A stretch of 64,000 bases of DNA, from the NCBI RefSeq assembly GCF_020536995.1, contig NC_068358.1, positions 39,424,060 through 39,488,059 on the forward strand, in the 5' to 3' direction. Both the position numbers and the translations under genes were made by a program. The notes beneath the pieces are model-generated. The model was given only the letters and a program-made list of their open reading frames with translations. It did no database searches and was not told the origin of the DNA. Positions 10,285-22,914 of the stretch are shown piece after piece; within the stretch, counting starts at the first letter, position 1; every line of letters starts with the position of its first letter. This DNA comes from Dreissena polymorpha (taxonomy: Eukaryota; Mollusca; Bivalvia; Myida; Dreissenidae).

Positions 10285-13200
10285 ATATCTGGGCAACCAG
10301 TGACTTCAAGGAAAGACTGAATGACGACTGAGAATAGAACAGTGACACTGGAGAGACAGATGACACCAGGAACAGACTGGACCCGGGGCATGACGGGGTA
10401 GCATCCCAGATTGCAGTCTTCGTGAGAAGACACCCACCATCAAGCTACAGACTCCGATACAGAAGAATACCCCCAGAGTCTCCCGAGAGGGGATGGGAGG
10501 CTGAGAGAGTCAATCAGACGGATTCAACGACAACGACACGGCTAGTCCAATCGACATTGACCGGAACAAAGGCAGAGGTGAAGTGTAGATGTGGAAAGGT
10601 GTGCAAGAACCTTAGAGGCTTGCGTATTCATCAAGGGAGAACGGCATGCGGGAGCACGGCAAGGCAGCGGCAACGCTCAGATTTTACATCTGGTGAGACG
10701 TTGGAGGATCCTAGTCAGGACTCAACCCACAGTACTGGGGACCTCTACGCAGCTGAGAAGCCACGCACCAATTCAGCAGATCCTGATATTGTCTCGCAAG
10801 TCAGCGACATCTTCGAAGAAGATGACCCTCTTCTAGAGCTTTTAGGTACTCCAGAAGACCTGAGGCCAAACACAGACTCACAGCACAACAGCCGAAATAC
10901 AGCTTCCAATACTAATGCCACAGCTCAGAAGGTTAGAATTACATGGCCCAAGACAAGTGACAGGAACCTGTGGAAACAGTTTGATGAAGACCTCAACACC
11001 ATCCTGGAAACAACACTCCAAGGGCCAGTAGAGAAGAAACTGAAGTCTCTGACCAACCTTGTCCACTCTATCGGCAAAGAACGATTTGGTGAGGTGAAAT
11101 GGAAACCCACCAGAACCCCTGCACAGCCAAATAGAAGACAACGACAGATCACAGAGATTAGGAAAGAGCTGAAGTCACTGCGGAAATCCTACCAAAAAGC
11201 AAATATAGAGGAAAGACCCGGACTTCAGCAGCTTAGAGATGAACTCAGACAGAAACTGACCGATCTTCGTAAGGCAGAACAACTCCGAGACAAGCGGAAG
11301 AAGCGAGCCAAGAGGCGAGCTGAGTTCATAGCCAATCCATACAAGTTTTCCAAAGGACTCCTAGACAAAGAAAAATCTGGGAAGCTTGAAAGCAGTATGG
11401 AGGAGATACAACAGCATCTAAAGGACACACACTCCGATCCAGCAAGAGATAATCCATTAGGAAGCTGTCCAAGAATTGAACCAGTCCCAGAACCCACAAT
11501 TCCACTAAACATAAAAGAACCCACAATGAAGGAAGTATCTGATGTAGTGAAGAAAGCAAGAAGCGGCTCCGCACCAGGACCAAACGGTATACCCTATAAA
11601 GTATACAAGATGTGCCCGATGCTACTACGAAGACTATGGACCCTACTTAAGGTGATATGGAGGAAAGGAAAAGTCCCAGATTGCTGGCAACAGGCAGAGG
11701 GAATATTTACTCCAAAGGAAAAGGGCTCCAAACATGTGACCGAATTCCGAACCATTTCACTGTTGAATGTGGAGGGGAAAATATTCTTCGCTGTCCTGGC
11801 AAGACGAATGACCACGTTCCTGACAACCAATCAGTACATTGACACATCGGTACAGAAAGGGGGGGGGGTTCCGGGCTTCTCTGGCTGCATTGAACACTCC
11901 AGTGCCATCAGTCAGATCATCCGTGAAGCAAAGGTGAACGCCAATGACCTCACAGTCGTCTGGTTAGACCTCGCCAACGCCTATGGCTCCATACCACACA
12001 AGCTTATTGAAGAAGCAATGAAGCATTATCATATCCCAGAGCATATACAGGGGATCATAAATGGCTACTTTGATGGCATACAGCTTCGATTCTCAATCGG
12101 TGACCAGACAACGCCATGGCAGAGGTTAGAGAAGGGGATAGTAACTGGCTGCACCATCTCAGTGGTACTATTCGTGATGGGCATGAACTTGATCATCAAT
12201 GCCGCGAAGAGGGAAACCAGAGGACCAAAAACAGCGTCAGGTATACACCCCCCATCCAGCAGGGGGTTCATGGATGACCTGACCATCACTACCACCACAC
12301 ATGTACAGGCCCGCTGGGTACTAACAGCCCTACAGGACACGGTCACATGGGCACGAATGAAATTCAAACCCAAGAAGTCAAGGAGCCTGATCATCAAGAA
12401 GGGAAAGGTCACCAAAAGATTCACTCTACAGGTGCAAGGGGAAGACATTCCATCCATTATTGACAGTCCAGTCAAGTGCATCGGCAAGTGGTACGACGCC
12501 AGCCTGAAGGACACTAACAACATCACTAGAGTCAAAAACCAGCTCCAAGATGACCTGAAGCTTATAGACCAGACAGGACTCCCGGGCAAGTTTAAGGCAT
12601 GGCTCTACCAACATGGGTTACTACCTAGGCTTATGTGGCCCCTTATGCTGTACGAGATAGCTACGACCACTGTAGAAGGATTCGAGAGAGTGATCAACCG
12701 GCATCTCCGGAGATGGCTTGGTGTCCCTCCTAGTTTCACCAGCATTGGACTGTATGGCAGAACCAACCAACTTCAACTCCCAATGACCTCACTAGTTGAA
12801 GAGTTCAAGGTTGCCAAAGGAAGACTGGTGGTAACCCTCAAAGAGTCATAAGATGACATGATTTGGAAGGCAGGCATCGAGACACGCACAGGGCGAAAGT
12901 GGTCAGCAAGCCAGGCAGTAGCCCAGGCAGAAAGCAGGCTACGACACAAAGACATCATAGGCACCACAGCTATAGGAAGACAAGGCCTGGGCAGTTCAAA
13001 ACCACAACGCTGGAGCACTGCCGGTAAGAAAGAAAGAAGCCAAATGGTTCAGTATGAGATCAGGCTTTCAGAAGAGGAAGACAGGCGCGCCAGAGCAGTC
13101 GGGATGGGAGGGCACTGCGCATGGACACAATGGCAGACCACAGAAAGACACCTGACATGGGTAGACATTTGGCACTACGAACCACTACGACTCAAATTCC

Positions 13201-14073
13201 TACTGAGATCCGTATATGATCTGCTGCCATCTCCAGTCAATCTACACAGATGGGGGATAGTGGAAGACCCAAAGTGTCAGCTGTGCGACAAACCAGGAAC
13301 CATGCAGCACACCCTCTCATCTTGCCAGACAGCGCTAACACAAGGCCGCTACAGATGGAGGCACGACACAGTCCTCAAGGAGCTAGCAGACATACTAGAG
13401 CGGGAGAGAAGGAAGACAAGACCTACCAACAAGAAGGCAGTACCAACAATCAAATTCGTCAAGGAAGGACAAACTGCCAAGAAGGCAAGAACCGCAGCAA
13501 CATCTATCCTTGATGAATCAGAGCGTTGGGAGATGAAGGTCGACCTAGGAAAACAGCTGGTATTCCCAGACATAGTCCATACCACACAGAGACCAGACAT
13601 AGTTATATGGTCTCCCAAGGACAAGAAACTGGTGATGATAGAACTCACTGTACCCTGGGAGACTAGGTGTGATGAGGCCTACGAGCGGAAAATGGGAAAG
13701 TACACTGAGCTACAAGAACAGTGTAAAAGTCGTGGTTGGAGTGCCTGGCTGTTCCCCGTTGAAATAGGGTGCAGAGGATTTCCAGCCCAATCAGTATGGA
13801 GAATGCTCAGCAACATTGGGATCAAGGGAGGTGACAGGAAGAAGGCTGTAGGCAGACTTGGACAAGCTGCAGAAAAAGCGTCCAACTGGCTGTGGATGAT
13901 GCGAGAGGAGAAGAGCTGGACGCTAAACCACTGACCCGTAGTGTTTGGCAAACACTACGGATCCACTGCCCGGAGAGTGTCCTGGGATTAAAGGATAGAA
14001 ACACTTGATGATAGGCAGTTCCCAGCTGATGAGTCAGTGGTTTATGCAGTAGTATCTGTATTCTACACATCAT
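10285..14073 (+). mobile_element. Near-complete RLE-type LINE (copy 2), head-to-tail behind copy 1
   Basis: A 3.8-kb non-LTR element with one long frame, a short 5' leader and a 3' UTR of about 140 bases ending in the same tattctacacatcat as copy 1. Its 5' end abuts the 3' end of copy 1 with no intervening genomic DNA that I can see. The encoded order (N-terminal zinc finger, RT, zinc knuckle, PD-D/E-K type endonuclease) places it with the restriction-like-endonuclease LINEs (R2/R4/NeSL/Hero group). I do not assign the clade further. Only one in-frame stop interrupts it, so it is young. Confidence 0.85.
10422..13934 (+). CDS. LINE polyprotein: zinc finger, reverse transcriptase, restriction-like endonuclease (one in-frame stop)
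   Basis: The frame runs for 1,171 codons from a GTG at 10422, with one TAA at 12849-12851 where copy 1 has TCA. Residues about 52-75 form a CxC...H...C zinc-finger-like motif (CRCGKVC, HQGRTAC). Basic, Lys/Arg-rich residues at about 230-310 resemble a nucleic-acid-binding linker. RT spans about 370-700, with APGPNGIPYKV, the palm motif WLDLANAYGS (about 515) and the catalytic box GFMDDL (about 615), in which Met replaces the usual Ala. A zinc knuckle CQLCDKPG...H..SSC lies near 950 and the endonuclease core RPDIVIW...MIELTVPW near 1056. It would nick the target and prime reverse transcription there. The frame is open further upstream to about 10336 but contains no ATG until residue 326, so the true start is unclear. 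Confidence 0.8.
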
Positions 14074-14745
14074 TAGGCATTTTTAAAATAAAAGTAAGTT
14101 TAAAACACTATACATATTTGTGCATACAATAGAGCTTTAAATAATATTTAAGGTTAAGGTGTAGGGATATCTTATCGTACATTTTACTGAGACTGGTTGA
14201 GCATTGTAAATGTGAGAATTTTATTATTTATTATAAATGTTGAAGGAATTGATGTTGTATTCTTGATGCAAGTTAGTTAATAATAACACGTTGTTGAACT
14301 TTATTTGGTTGTATATTATAATTATTATTTAAGAGTCATTAAATGACTCAGGCTACTTTCTTCGGTTTATTTTTATTAAAAATATTTATTAACAACTAAA
14401 TTAAAGAAAAGTCGGTTTGACACCAAAGAAGGCCCGCTATCACATTGCATTTTCGGTGTGGGAAAGAAGATTCAATAAGGAAAAGGAAAAGAAGAACCGC
14501 TCGGCTCGTTACAATATTTAACAAGGTATTCAACTCAAAATGGACCGAAAATAAGACGCATTCAATAAAACGTATGAAAAAACAAATTCCGATCGTCTTT
14601 GTCGTTACATTATGCATCACAACTAACTGTCCAGCGCCTTTCGAAACCTTTGTTTACATACCTTTCAACTGGCCGACATTTAAAACACACGAGCGATTTC
14701 CTTGCTCCAACACGAAGGTGTGTCATTACTCTTTAATATTATTTG
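14074..14745. other. AT-rich stretch without a recognised gene
   Basis: Between the RLE LINE and the second duplicated block. The open frame at about 14445-14849 shows no domain and runs into the repeat block, so I do not call it. Confidence 0.3.
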
Positions 14746-14749
14746 CTGG

Positions 14750-15395
14750 ATCAGGTGTCCTATGGAGACTGCGAATGGGCAGGCTGGTCTGGAGTTGTGC
14801 CGGCCGCATAAGGCATAAGAACCATCTACGCATGATGCAGGTCAGTTGACATCAATTACTGGAATATTTGAATATCGAATATTGAATTGCATACAAAGCT
14901 TGTCTTTTAAGCGAAATTGTTTTCAAACCTTTACATTATCATATTATTTACTTTACCATTTAATTGGTATCAATGTTGTTACTGTTCATAACATTACTAA
15001 AAGGAGGATACAGATTGTGAAAAATATGGTTCTTTGAACAAAACAATGTCGTTGGGATAAAAGGGTAAAACATAGTTTGGTTTTAATATTGGCATTGGCA
15101 TTTATATATTATTAGAAAATTTATACAGGACCGAGACAAGACATGTCTATAGGAAAGAATGTAAAATCAACAAAATATGGGTTTGTAAAGTTATTATTTT
15201 TCACTAATCATTCTATATTACTTTGCTATGTTGATTTTATTTTTAATTTTGTCAGTGAAGCATTTCAGTTTCTTCTTTTTGGAGGGAGACTAGATATGAA
15301 TTACTTTTTCTTTCTCATGTTTGCGAAAATTGATGGAAATGGATTGCATAAATATAGTCTAATAAACAACTTAAACGTATGTGCCATTTGATCTA
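14750..15395. repeat. Second copy of the diverged duplicated block, without the AGGTCA insertion
   Basis: Homologous in order to 1480-1655 plus 3106-3600. Here the two halves join directly (aaagcttgtcttttaagc, then gaaattgttttcaaaccttt), so this copy shows the state before insertion of the tandem repeat found at 1658-3105. Confidence 0.65.
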
Positions 15396-15949
15396 TCTCT
15401 AGAACTGTAATTCTGATATTTAAACGTACTTTACCTACGAATAATTTGTAATTTTACAGAATTTTAAACCCGCTTTTGTGCTAATATTAACGAACGTATT
15501 TAATGAACATTAATTTTCATAAGTACCTTAGGTAATTTCAAAACTGCGTTCAATCTATTTCACATTTTAGGATTTGCATTTCTGCAACTAGTCTTACAGG
15601 TGCGATGGTTATATTTGAAAGAATTTGGTGTACGCGAAAAGCATGTAACACATTAATAAAATTCACTTTGCGCTCAGGTGAGCAAAACAAACACCATTTG
15701 TTTCTTTTTAATATTATTACACGAACATATATCGCTCATGTATCACTGTTGGTGTGAATGAAAACAGGATAGGCGTGAAACTGATTCATAAACACACGAC
15801 CAAAATAACCGGTCCTTTATTCACACCAATCAATTATTCGTATTAAAAACATGAACACAATAATCATTTAGCTGAGGTTGTGAACCAAACAATTGTTTGT
15901 GTATATGATAAGAAGAGAACAGAAGTTTATTTACGACTTGTACAATAAG
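15396..15949. other. AT-rich stretch without a recognised gene
   Basis: No coding region or structured repeat that I can support. Confidence 0.3.
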
Positions 15950-17143
15950 TACATAATCGTTATATAAATACATATATTACAAACATAATATAAAGTCACA
16001 GTGGAAACAAATAAGCACATTCAATTAAACAAATACATAACTATGAAAGGATGAACTGAATTTTTAATTCTAAGCAATAGCAGTTCTACGAGACAGTGCT
16101 TATTTAATATAAAGAGCTAGTTTTTTTTTGAACATTCTTACAATTAGTATTGAACAATTCAATGAATTTAATAACACTTGGATTAACATAGTATCATTTG
16201 ATATATTTTTGTCTAATATCATTATATCTAGGGCATATAAGTATTAAAAGATATTCGTCTTCCAAATCATGCATATCACAATAAGTACAATAACGTTCAT
16301 TTCTCTTAAATCTATTTACACAATATCTACCAGTATGAATACGCAATGGATGAGAACACATTCTTATTTTGCTAATACAGAATCTTAAGTTACTAGGTAA
16401 TACATCTAAATATGATTCATACTCAGAATTTACTTTCAGATTTGCATACAAAAGTTAACTCACCATTATTATCCTTGTCGACATGCCATAATTGTGTGAA
16501 AGTATCAATCACTCTCTGTTTAAACACTGGTATAAATGATTTACTATGAACACAAAATGGATCATTCCAAAAATAATTAAAACCGTACTGGAATAACAAT
16601 TTTTTACCCTAGTTAACCAATTGCTTTTACCATTATTACAATCAACTAGGCATATATACTACTCTTCTTTGAGGATAATATTATTAGTTTGAAGTAAACG
16701 AAACCCATATTTAAATATCTTAACATATCTGACAATATACAATGGGTAACGTGACAATTCACCATATACAGCAGCCTTTGAAGTTCTGATATTGACATTT
16801 AGTATCCTTTTACAAAATTTTGTGTGAACCCTTCAATGACCTATAATATAATTGAAAACTGTTCCTAAATAATAAAAATCATTTACCACTTCCAGCCAGT
16901 GGGGAACCATTATATACAAAATTCTCTGATTGGAACAGTCCGCCTCTTTTTCTTTATACCGTTACTTTCGTTTTATCCACATTAACATCTAAACTCCAGT
17001 TTATAGTACAATAACTATGTAATAAAGGTAAACTTTTGTTAATCTCTTCAGGCGAATAACTAGGAATTACCATATCATCAGCACATTGCAACAATATCAA
17101 GATAATATAATTCAATTTAAACCACAATTTATATCTTGATGTA
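15950..17143 (-). mobile_element. LINE remnant, RT to C-terminus (APE-type clade)
   Basis: Read on the minus strand, about 17100-17060 encodes the RT catalytic box (LLQCADDMV), followed by a region like LxxYCxxWxLxVNxxKTKV (NWSLDVNVDKTKV near 16980). At 16451-16194 comes the characteristic C-terminal block: RFCISKIRMCSHPLRIHTG, a CxxC zinc motif (YCTYCDMHDLEDEY), then CPRYNDIRQKY. Frame breaks separate these parts, so the element is dead. The 3' boundary near 15950 is approximate. It belongs to the same clade as the + strand LINE in the tandem array but to another subfamily. It directly abuts the left end of the DIRS element. Confidence 0.7.
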
Positions 17144-17449
17144 AAATTCTATTTCGTATGAATTAACTACGGGACAAAATGAGATAGTGTTCCGCGCATG
17201 CGCATCAGTGTGCTTCCGCTCCGTCGTAGACGAGCATGTAAATTTCTATGTGCGCAGCACAAATTGGAAATTTTAAAGTTTAGTGTGAGTATATTGTCAT
17301 GTAAGACGATAAAATTCGCAAGCGTAGCTTGTGTTTACTTTAACTGTCGTAGACAGTGTGAAATTGTTTGCTTAAAGCAAGTTATTTGTACGAATTTTCC
17401 GATCGGTGAAGTGTTGCACGTGGCGCTTACTCAAAATTCACAATGGCGG

Positions 17450-18550
17450 ATAAAACAGAAAAACTTTTAAAACCGTCAGATACCCCAGTTGTCAATGAGG
17501 ACAAGGGGAAACGAGCGTGTAAAAAGCCGACGCCTTCTACTCGCTCGACGGGTTGTAAAAATCGGAAGAAATAAAAGAGACAATTCTGGCATTTATGAAA
17601 AATGTCCAATTAACTTTGAAAAAGAATGACGACCGTTTGACGGGAATTTGCAACAGACTCGACGAGTTTGACAAAGCAATACATTATGAAGGCTTCTGTG
17701 AAGATGAGGGAGACTTCTATGAAGAATCCCCCTGTGATGTAGTGACGTCGGATGTTGTGCAGGGAGAGAAAAGGAAGTCAGTAGAAAATTCGCGATTTTC
17801 TAACATGACGAAAAAGCTTAAGACTGTTGAAGTCTGTGGCAAGAACATTGATGAAACTCTGGCGGAAAATACTAACGAGTTATTCAAAAATGGCATTGAT
17901 GAGACTAGATATGAGGAACTAGTAAAAGATGAAAGAAATGCCAGGCCAGAAAATTGTGATGGCCTAGTGACAGTAAAAACAAATCATCTAATTTGGGATG
18001 TATTGTCTTCATCAGCTAAAACGAATGACAAAAAGCTTCAAAATATTGAAACGTCCGTGGTATAAGGGGCGACCATATTGGTGGAAGCCATAAACCAAAT
18101 GGCCGTTCTGGAAAAAGAAAATCCCAAGTATGGAGAGGTGATCGAAAACTGCAATGAGGCCTTAGCATTGTTTGGACACGCTAACAAACAAATTGTTTTG
18201 ACAAGGCGGGATTTCTTAAAGCCCGAGATAAGGGATGAATATGTGCATCTGTGCAACCATAGTGCTCCATTCACAAGCCTACTATTCGCTGATGACATTT
18301 CTAAAACTGCCCGAGAGATTGAGGACATTGCCAAAATGAGCAATAAACTTAACACGTTTAATCGCACAAGAGGCAGGCAGCCCTTTAGAGGGATATATCG
18401 TGGTCGCAGCTGTGGTTATAGTCACCTCTGGTCGAGGTACCGGTAGAGGAGGAAACATGTCATATAATTCCCCACTTCAAGGGCCTTCTAACTACCCGGA
18501 TTCAAAAAACTTCCAAAAGAGGGGGCAGTTCAGACAGAACAGGAATTAAC
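17450..18550 (+). pseudogene. DIRS gag-like region
   Basis: Acidic and Lys-rich coding remnant in more than one frame, with no recognisable catalytic domain. Its position upstream of RT and its length fit a DIRS gag-like protein. The tail is Arg/Gly/Tyr-rich (RGRQPFRGIYRGRS), as in nucleic-acid-binding gag ends. Broken. Confidence 0.5.
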
Positions 18551-18650
18551 AAAGGTACGTTCCACCCCCTGTGATAATTTCATTGCAGGCCAGTTAAAAT
18601 ATCACATACATGAATGGATTAAATTAACAAACGATCCTGTTGTTCTTGAC

Positions 18651-19337
18651 ATGGTTAGACATTGCCATATTGATCTTACTAGTAATTTCAATGAGAATGA
18701 ACACCAAAATTCCTGTCAATATTATTTCAATGAACAAGAATCAAATATTATTGAAACAGAAATAGAAAAAATAACCAAATTAAAGGTTATAAAACCGGTT
18801 GAGCCCCAATCCGGTCAATTCCTGTCTCCTATTTTTGTGAGACCAAAGAAAAATGGAGAACAAAGAATGATTCTAAACTTAAAGAAATTAAACTCCTATA
18901 TTCCGTATCACCATTTTAAGATGGAAACTTTCGAGAAAACATTAGAATTGATAACAAAAGACTTGTATATGGCAAGCGTTGTTTTACGCCATGCATATTA
19001 CTCAGTTCCTATCGCAAAGGAAGATCAGAAACTTCTCAGATTCATTTGGAAAGGTCAAATATATCAGTACACATGTTTCCTAAATGGTTTGGCTTTTTTC
19101 CCACGTATGTTTACAAAACTTATGAAGCCTGTGTACTCAAAATTAAGAAATATGGGTCACATAAATTCAGGCTTCCTTGATGACAGTTTATTATGTACTG
19201 AAACAGTAAACAAATGCATAATAAATGTTTTTGATACTAAACATTTAATGACTAGCCTTGGATTCATGATTAACATTGAAAAATCCGCATTTGAACCAAC
19301 GAAGACAATAATCTTCTCGGGGAACGTGATTGATTAA
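18651..19337 (+). pseudogene. DIRS reverse transcriptase region
   Basis: RT of the DIRS/LTR-like type: FVRPKKNGEQRMILNLKKLN (finger region), a palm-like stretch before FIWKGQIYQYTCFLNGL and the catalytic box GFLDDSLL. FLDDSLL-type boxes are typical of DIRS RT, where YLDDSL is common. RNase H follows downstream. Part of a broken fossil element. Confidence 0.75.
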
Positions 19338-19639
19338 AAAAATATGATAGTATATTTACCTACTGACAAAAAAGATGCCATTTGTACAGATTGCAAAAAA
19401 ATGAAAAATCTCTGACAGCAAGATCAGGCACGTTGCAAAAGTAATTGGCTTGCCTTAAATAAAGGACCAACTAATTGTTTTTAATGAAAATTCAATACTG
19501 CTCCAGCAGCTGGAGTTTCACTTCTTTATATTGTTAGTAACTTCCTTTTCGGCCGTTGAATATGCAAAATTGCATTACAGGACACTTGAAAATGCAAAAA
19601 TCACAGCATTAAAAGAAGGCTCGGGAAAATAACGATGCT

Positions 19640-20130
19640 AAAATGCATATTGACTCAAAAATGAAAAAAGAGCTTTCCTGGTGGATTGAAAACATCCATA
19701 CTCAATACAGACACATTGATCATGGAAACCCCAACATTGAAATTCAAACTGATAGCAGTAAATCAGGATGGGGTTTTGTTTATGGGAAAGTCGAAAATGG
19801 GGGTCGATGGTTAGATACTTAATCATGTCATCATATAAATGTTTTGGAATTAATGGCTATAAAGTTCACTTTTAAAGCTTTGAAAGATGTTTGTAAAAAT
19901 AAACATGTATTAATTCTTACTGACAGCTCAACAGCTGTTGCTTATGTTAATAACATGGGCGGTGTAAAATCAGTGGGATGCAATGATGTTGCTCTGGATA
20001 TCTGGGATTTATGTGTTGAACATGGCATATGGATAACTTGTTCTCATATAGCAGGCAAGGTTAACAAAGCAGATCGGCCATCTAGAGAATTCAAAGATCA
20101 GTTAGAATGGGAGCTTAAAAATTCAATTTA
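19640..20130 (+). pseudogene. DIRS RNase H region
   Basis: Recognisable RNase H-like pieces: IQTDSSKSGWGFV, a conserved NVLELMAIKF-like element and LILTDSSTAVAYVNNMGG followed by HIAGKVNKADRPSR. This order and wording match DIRS RNase H domains (family knowledge). Broken. Confidence 0.7.
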
Positions 20131-20341
20131 CACTGAAATCTGCAAGTTATTGGGGTTTCCCCAAATAGATTTGTTTGCATCTAGATTGAACAAAAAAAAA
20201 TCAGTTGTTCTGTGCATTGAAACCAGATCCAGAAGCTTCATTCATTGATTCTTTCACTTTAAATTGGGCAAGATTCAATACAATTTATATATTCTGTCCT
20301 TTCAGCTTAATAAGTCGCTGCATTCGAAAGGTCAAGACAGA

Positions 20342-22882
20342 CAAAGCCAAAGGAATAATCATAACCCCACTTTGGCCAACACAACCATGGTTCCCGATAT
20401 TGATGTCAAGTCTAGTAGAGAACCCTCGAATATTGCCGAAAGAAAAAGATCTTCTTCTCTTACCAAACTCAAATACAAGACATCCACTGTCTCAAAAACT
20501 AATCCTTGTGGCATGCAAAGTGTCAGGAAACTCTATAGACACCGAGGATTTTCGAAACAAGCATTTGTAATTTTCTTTGGACTATTAACAATGATGTTCT
20601 TGAAGTGGTTGGTAACGTTTGCTATCTAGGCATTAATTTCTCGTCAAATGGTAAATTTAATCATACAGTAAAAAGGTTCAAAGATCAGGCCTTGAAGGTG
20701 TACAACCACTTGTTATCGAATTTTAGTAGAATTTCCTTAGATATTAAAACAAACTATCACTTTTTGATGCTATTGTAGTCCCTAGTGTGTTACATGGAGC
20801 TGAAGTTTGGGGAATATACACATTTACCGACTTAGACATACTGCATATTAAATTCTGTAAATATGTTCTAGGCGTAAAACATCAAGTCTTAAATGCTGCT
20901 GTCCTTGGTGAGCTTGGTAGATTTCCGTTAACAACCGTTTGTAAAGAAGAAGCAATTAAAAACTGGCTAAAGGTTATCAATTCACCAAACTCTTTAATGC
21001 ATGAAACTTTGATGAAACAAATTAACATTGCACAAGAGAATCGTATTAGTGATTTGAATAGTTTGTTGTTTTCTTCCCTATCAATTTTGCTTAACAAGCT
21101 TGGTTTTGGTAATCTTCTTATAGATTTTACTATGAGCGATTATTCACTTCCTATGTTTTCCCATAGACTAAAAGACCAATACATTCAGTCATGACACGAA
21201 ACACTATCAGTACAACCTTAAATGGAATACTATTGTAAATTTAAAGAAGATTTCGAGTTTGAAAATTATCTAGTAAAGATAAAAAATTAAAAACATCATA
21301 CGGAACTAACCCGTTTCAGACTTTCGTCGCATTCTCTTGAGATTGAAACTGGTAGATATAACAATATAGAAAGGTTAAACAGAATATATAAACTTGTATG
21401 CAAAATGTTGTTGAAACTGAGTACCACTTTTTATTATGTTGTACTGCCTATTCAAATCTGAGAAAACAGTATAACATTTCATCGAACTGGCCAAATATTA
21501 CAAAATTCAAATACATTATGTCTGAAAACAGAGAAAGTAAAGTACGAAATACAGCAAAATTCATATACAATGCTATGAAACTTAGAAAAAACAAGTCAGA
21601 ATCCTAGTGGTATTTTGTCCTCACCTTTGTTAACCTACTGAATGTATGGATCTATGTATGATCAATTGTACATTGTATACGTTCCTTTTTTTGTTTATCT
21701 CTTTTACTTTATTTATTTATTATTTTGTTTCTTTAAATCAGAATTGTAAGCTGCGAATAATTTGTCAACGTAGATGCTTTAAATGTTTAGAAACACTTTC
21801 CTCGTTGCTCGCCAGAAGTTATATATATGCTGTTCTCATTGAATACATACGGTTGGGTTCATTTGTTAAGTTCTTTGTACATTGTATACGTTCCATTTTA
21901 TTTTTTGTCTTTAATTAATTTACTTTTTTTTCTTCTCTATTTTTTCCCGTCACGTTTTGCTTCTATTGTCCTTTGTTAGTTCCTAATTTTCGTTTTCGCA
22001 TTAGGCGCTAATTCCAGAGGAAATATAACTCATTAGGTAATGTTGTAAAGATTGACTTCTAGGAAGTACCTACTCTTTCGATTTTGTATGTAGGCGCTTT
22101 CAAAAGAAGCACACCCATTAAAATAACTTAACGCGCAACACTATTTATAGAAAATGATAATGTTTTTAAAGATTGAATGATAGACTTTCGACAGTGAACA
22201 CTTTTATTATATTCTATAATATACAACTTGTTGCAATGAGTACTTAAAGTGATATTATGGGCATCTAACAGTTTATAGGTGTCTATCGCAACCGTTGTTT
22301 ATTTTTGGTGCTTTCACTTCATATACACGTATATTTGTTAATGCAGCATCAACATACTAAAACAATATCCTGGAAAGAGAAAAATAATGCATTTGAATAT
22401 CAGCCGTACTTTCGTTTTGACAACTGACGACAGAAATAATTCGATGTACGATGTGAATCTAAATTGAGTTTATGTGAGATTCGTTCATACGACACAAAGA
22501 CACTTTTTGTTTTACGGATAATTTCGGCTTACAGGACTCACCAGTCATGTAAAATATCGAATATTATATATATTTTTTATAAACAACTGGAAGCAAGATG
22601 AGTTGCAGATAATTGGTCAGTAACCATATTTTAACTAACTCTTTTGACCTGTTAATTCTTTTCAGCTCAATTCAACAGTGAAAAATGCCCATAATATCAC
22701 TTTAAGTGATACACAAATGTGGTCACATTGTGTAGCGGATATTTTCCCGTTGACTGAGTGAACACCTCGTAGAGTAAAGTGGATGTAAAGCTGCTCCTTA
22801 TTACAATTAATCTGCTTTTCCTTTTATCTGGCAAATATGCTCTACAACTGATTACACTCGCTCTGTATTAACCCAACGCTAT
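20342..22882 (+). repeat. Tandem array unit 0 (short unit)
   Basis: First of three head-to-tail units. It begins with the same caaagccaaaggaataatca as units 1 and 2 and ends with acccaacgctat. It is about 2.2 kb shorter than unit 1. It holds a piece of the DIRS element, a LINE 3' fragment (coding remnants about 20600-21610, with a C-terminal block like MQNVVETEYHFLLCC) and the TTAA-flanked MITE. Its left edge is continuous with the single-copy DIRS sequence. Confidence 0.8.
22248..22701. mobile_element. piggyBac-like MITE (unit 0), TTAA target site
   Basis: A 454-bp element with perfect 17-bp terminal inverted repeats AGTGATATTATGGGCAT, flanked on both sides by TTAA (22244-22247 and 22702-22705). 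TTAA duplication is the signature of piggyBac-group transposons. No coding capacity. The interior shares gtacgatgtgaatctaaatt and ttcatacgacaca with the element at 45491-45984. Confidence 0.75.
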
Positions 22883-22914
22883 CAAAGCCAAAGGAATAAT
22901 CATAACCCCACTTT

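Noticed and set aside
14445-14849. 134-codon open frame between the RLE LINE and the duplicated block
   Set aside because: No domain. Its 3' part reads through the duplicated repeat block (gactgcgaatgggcaggctg), so it is not an independent gene.
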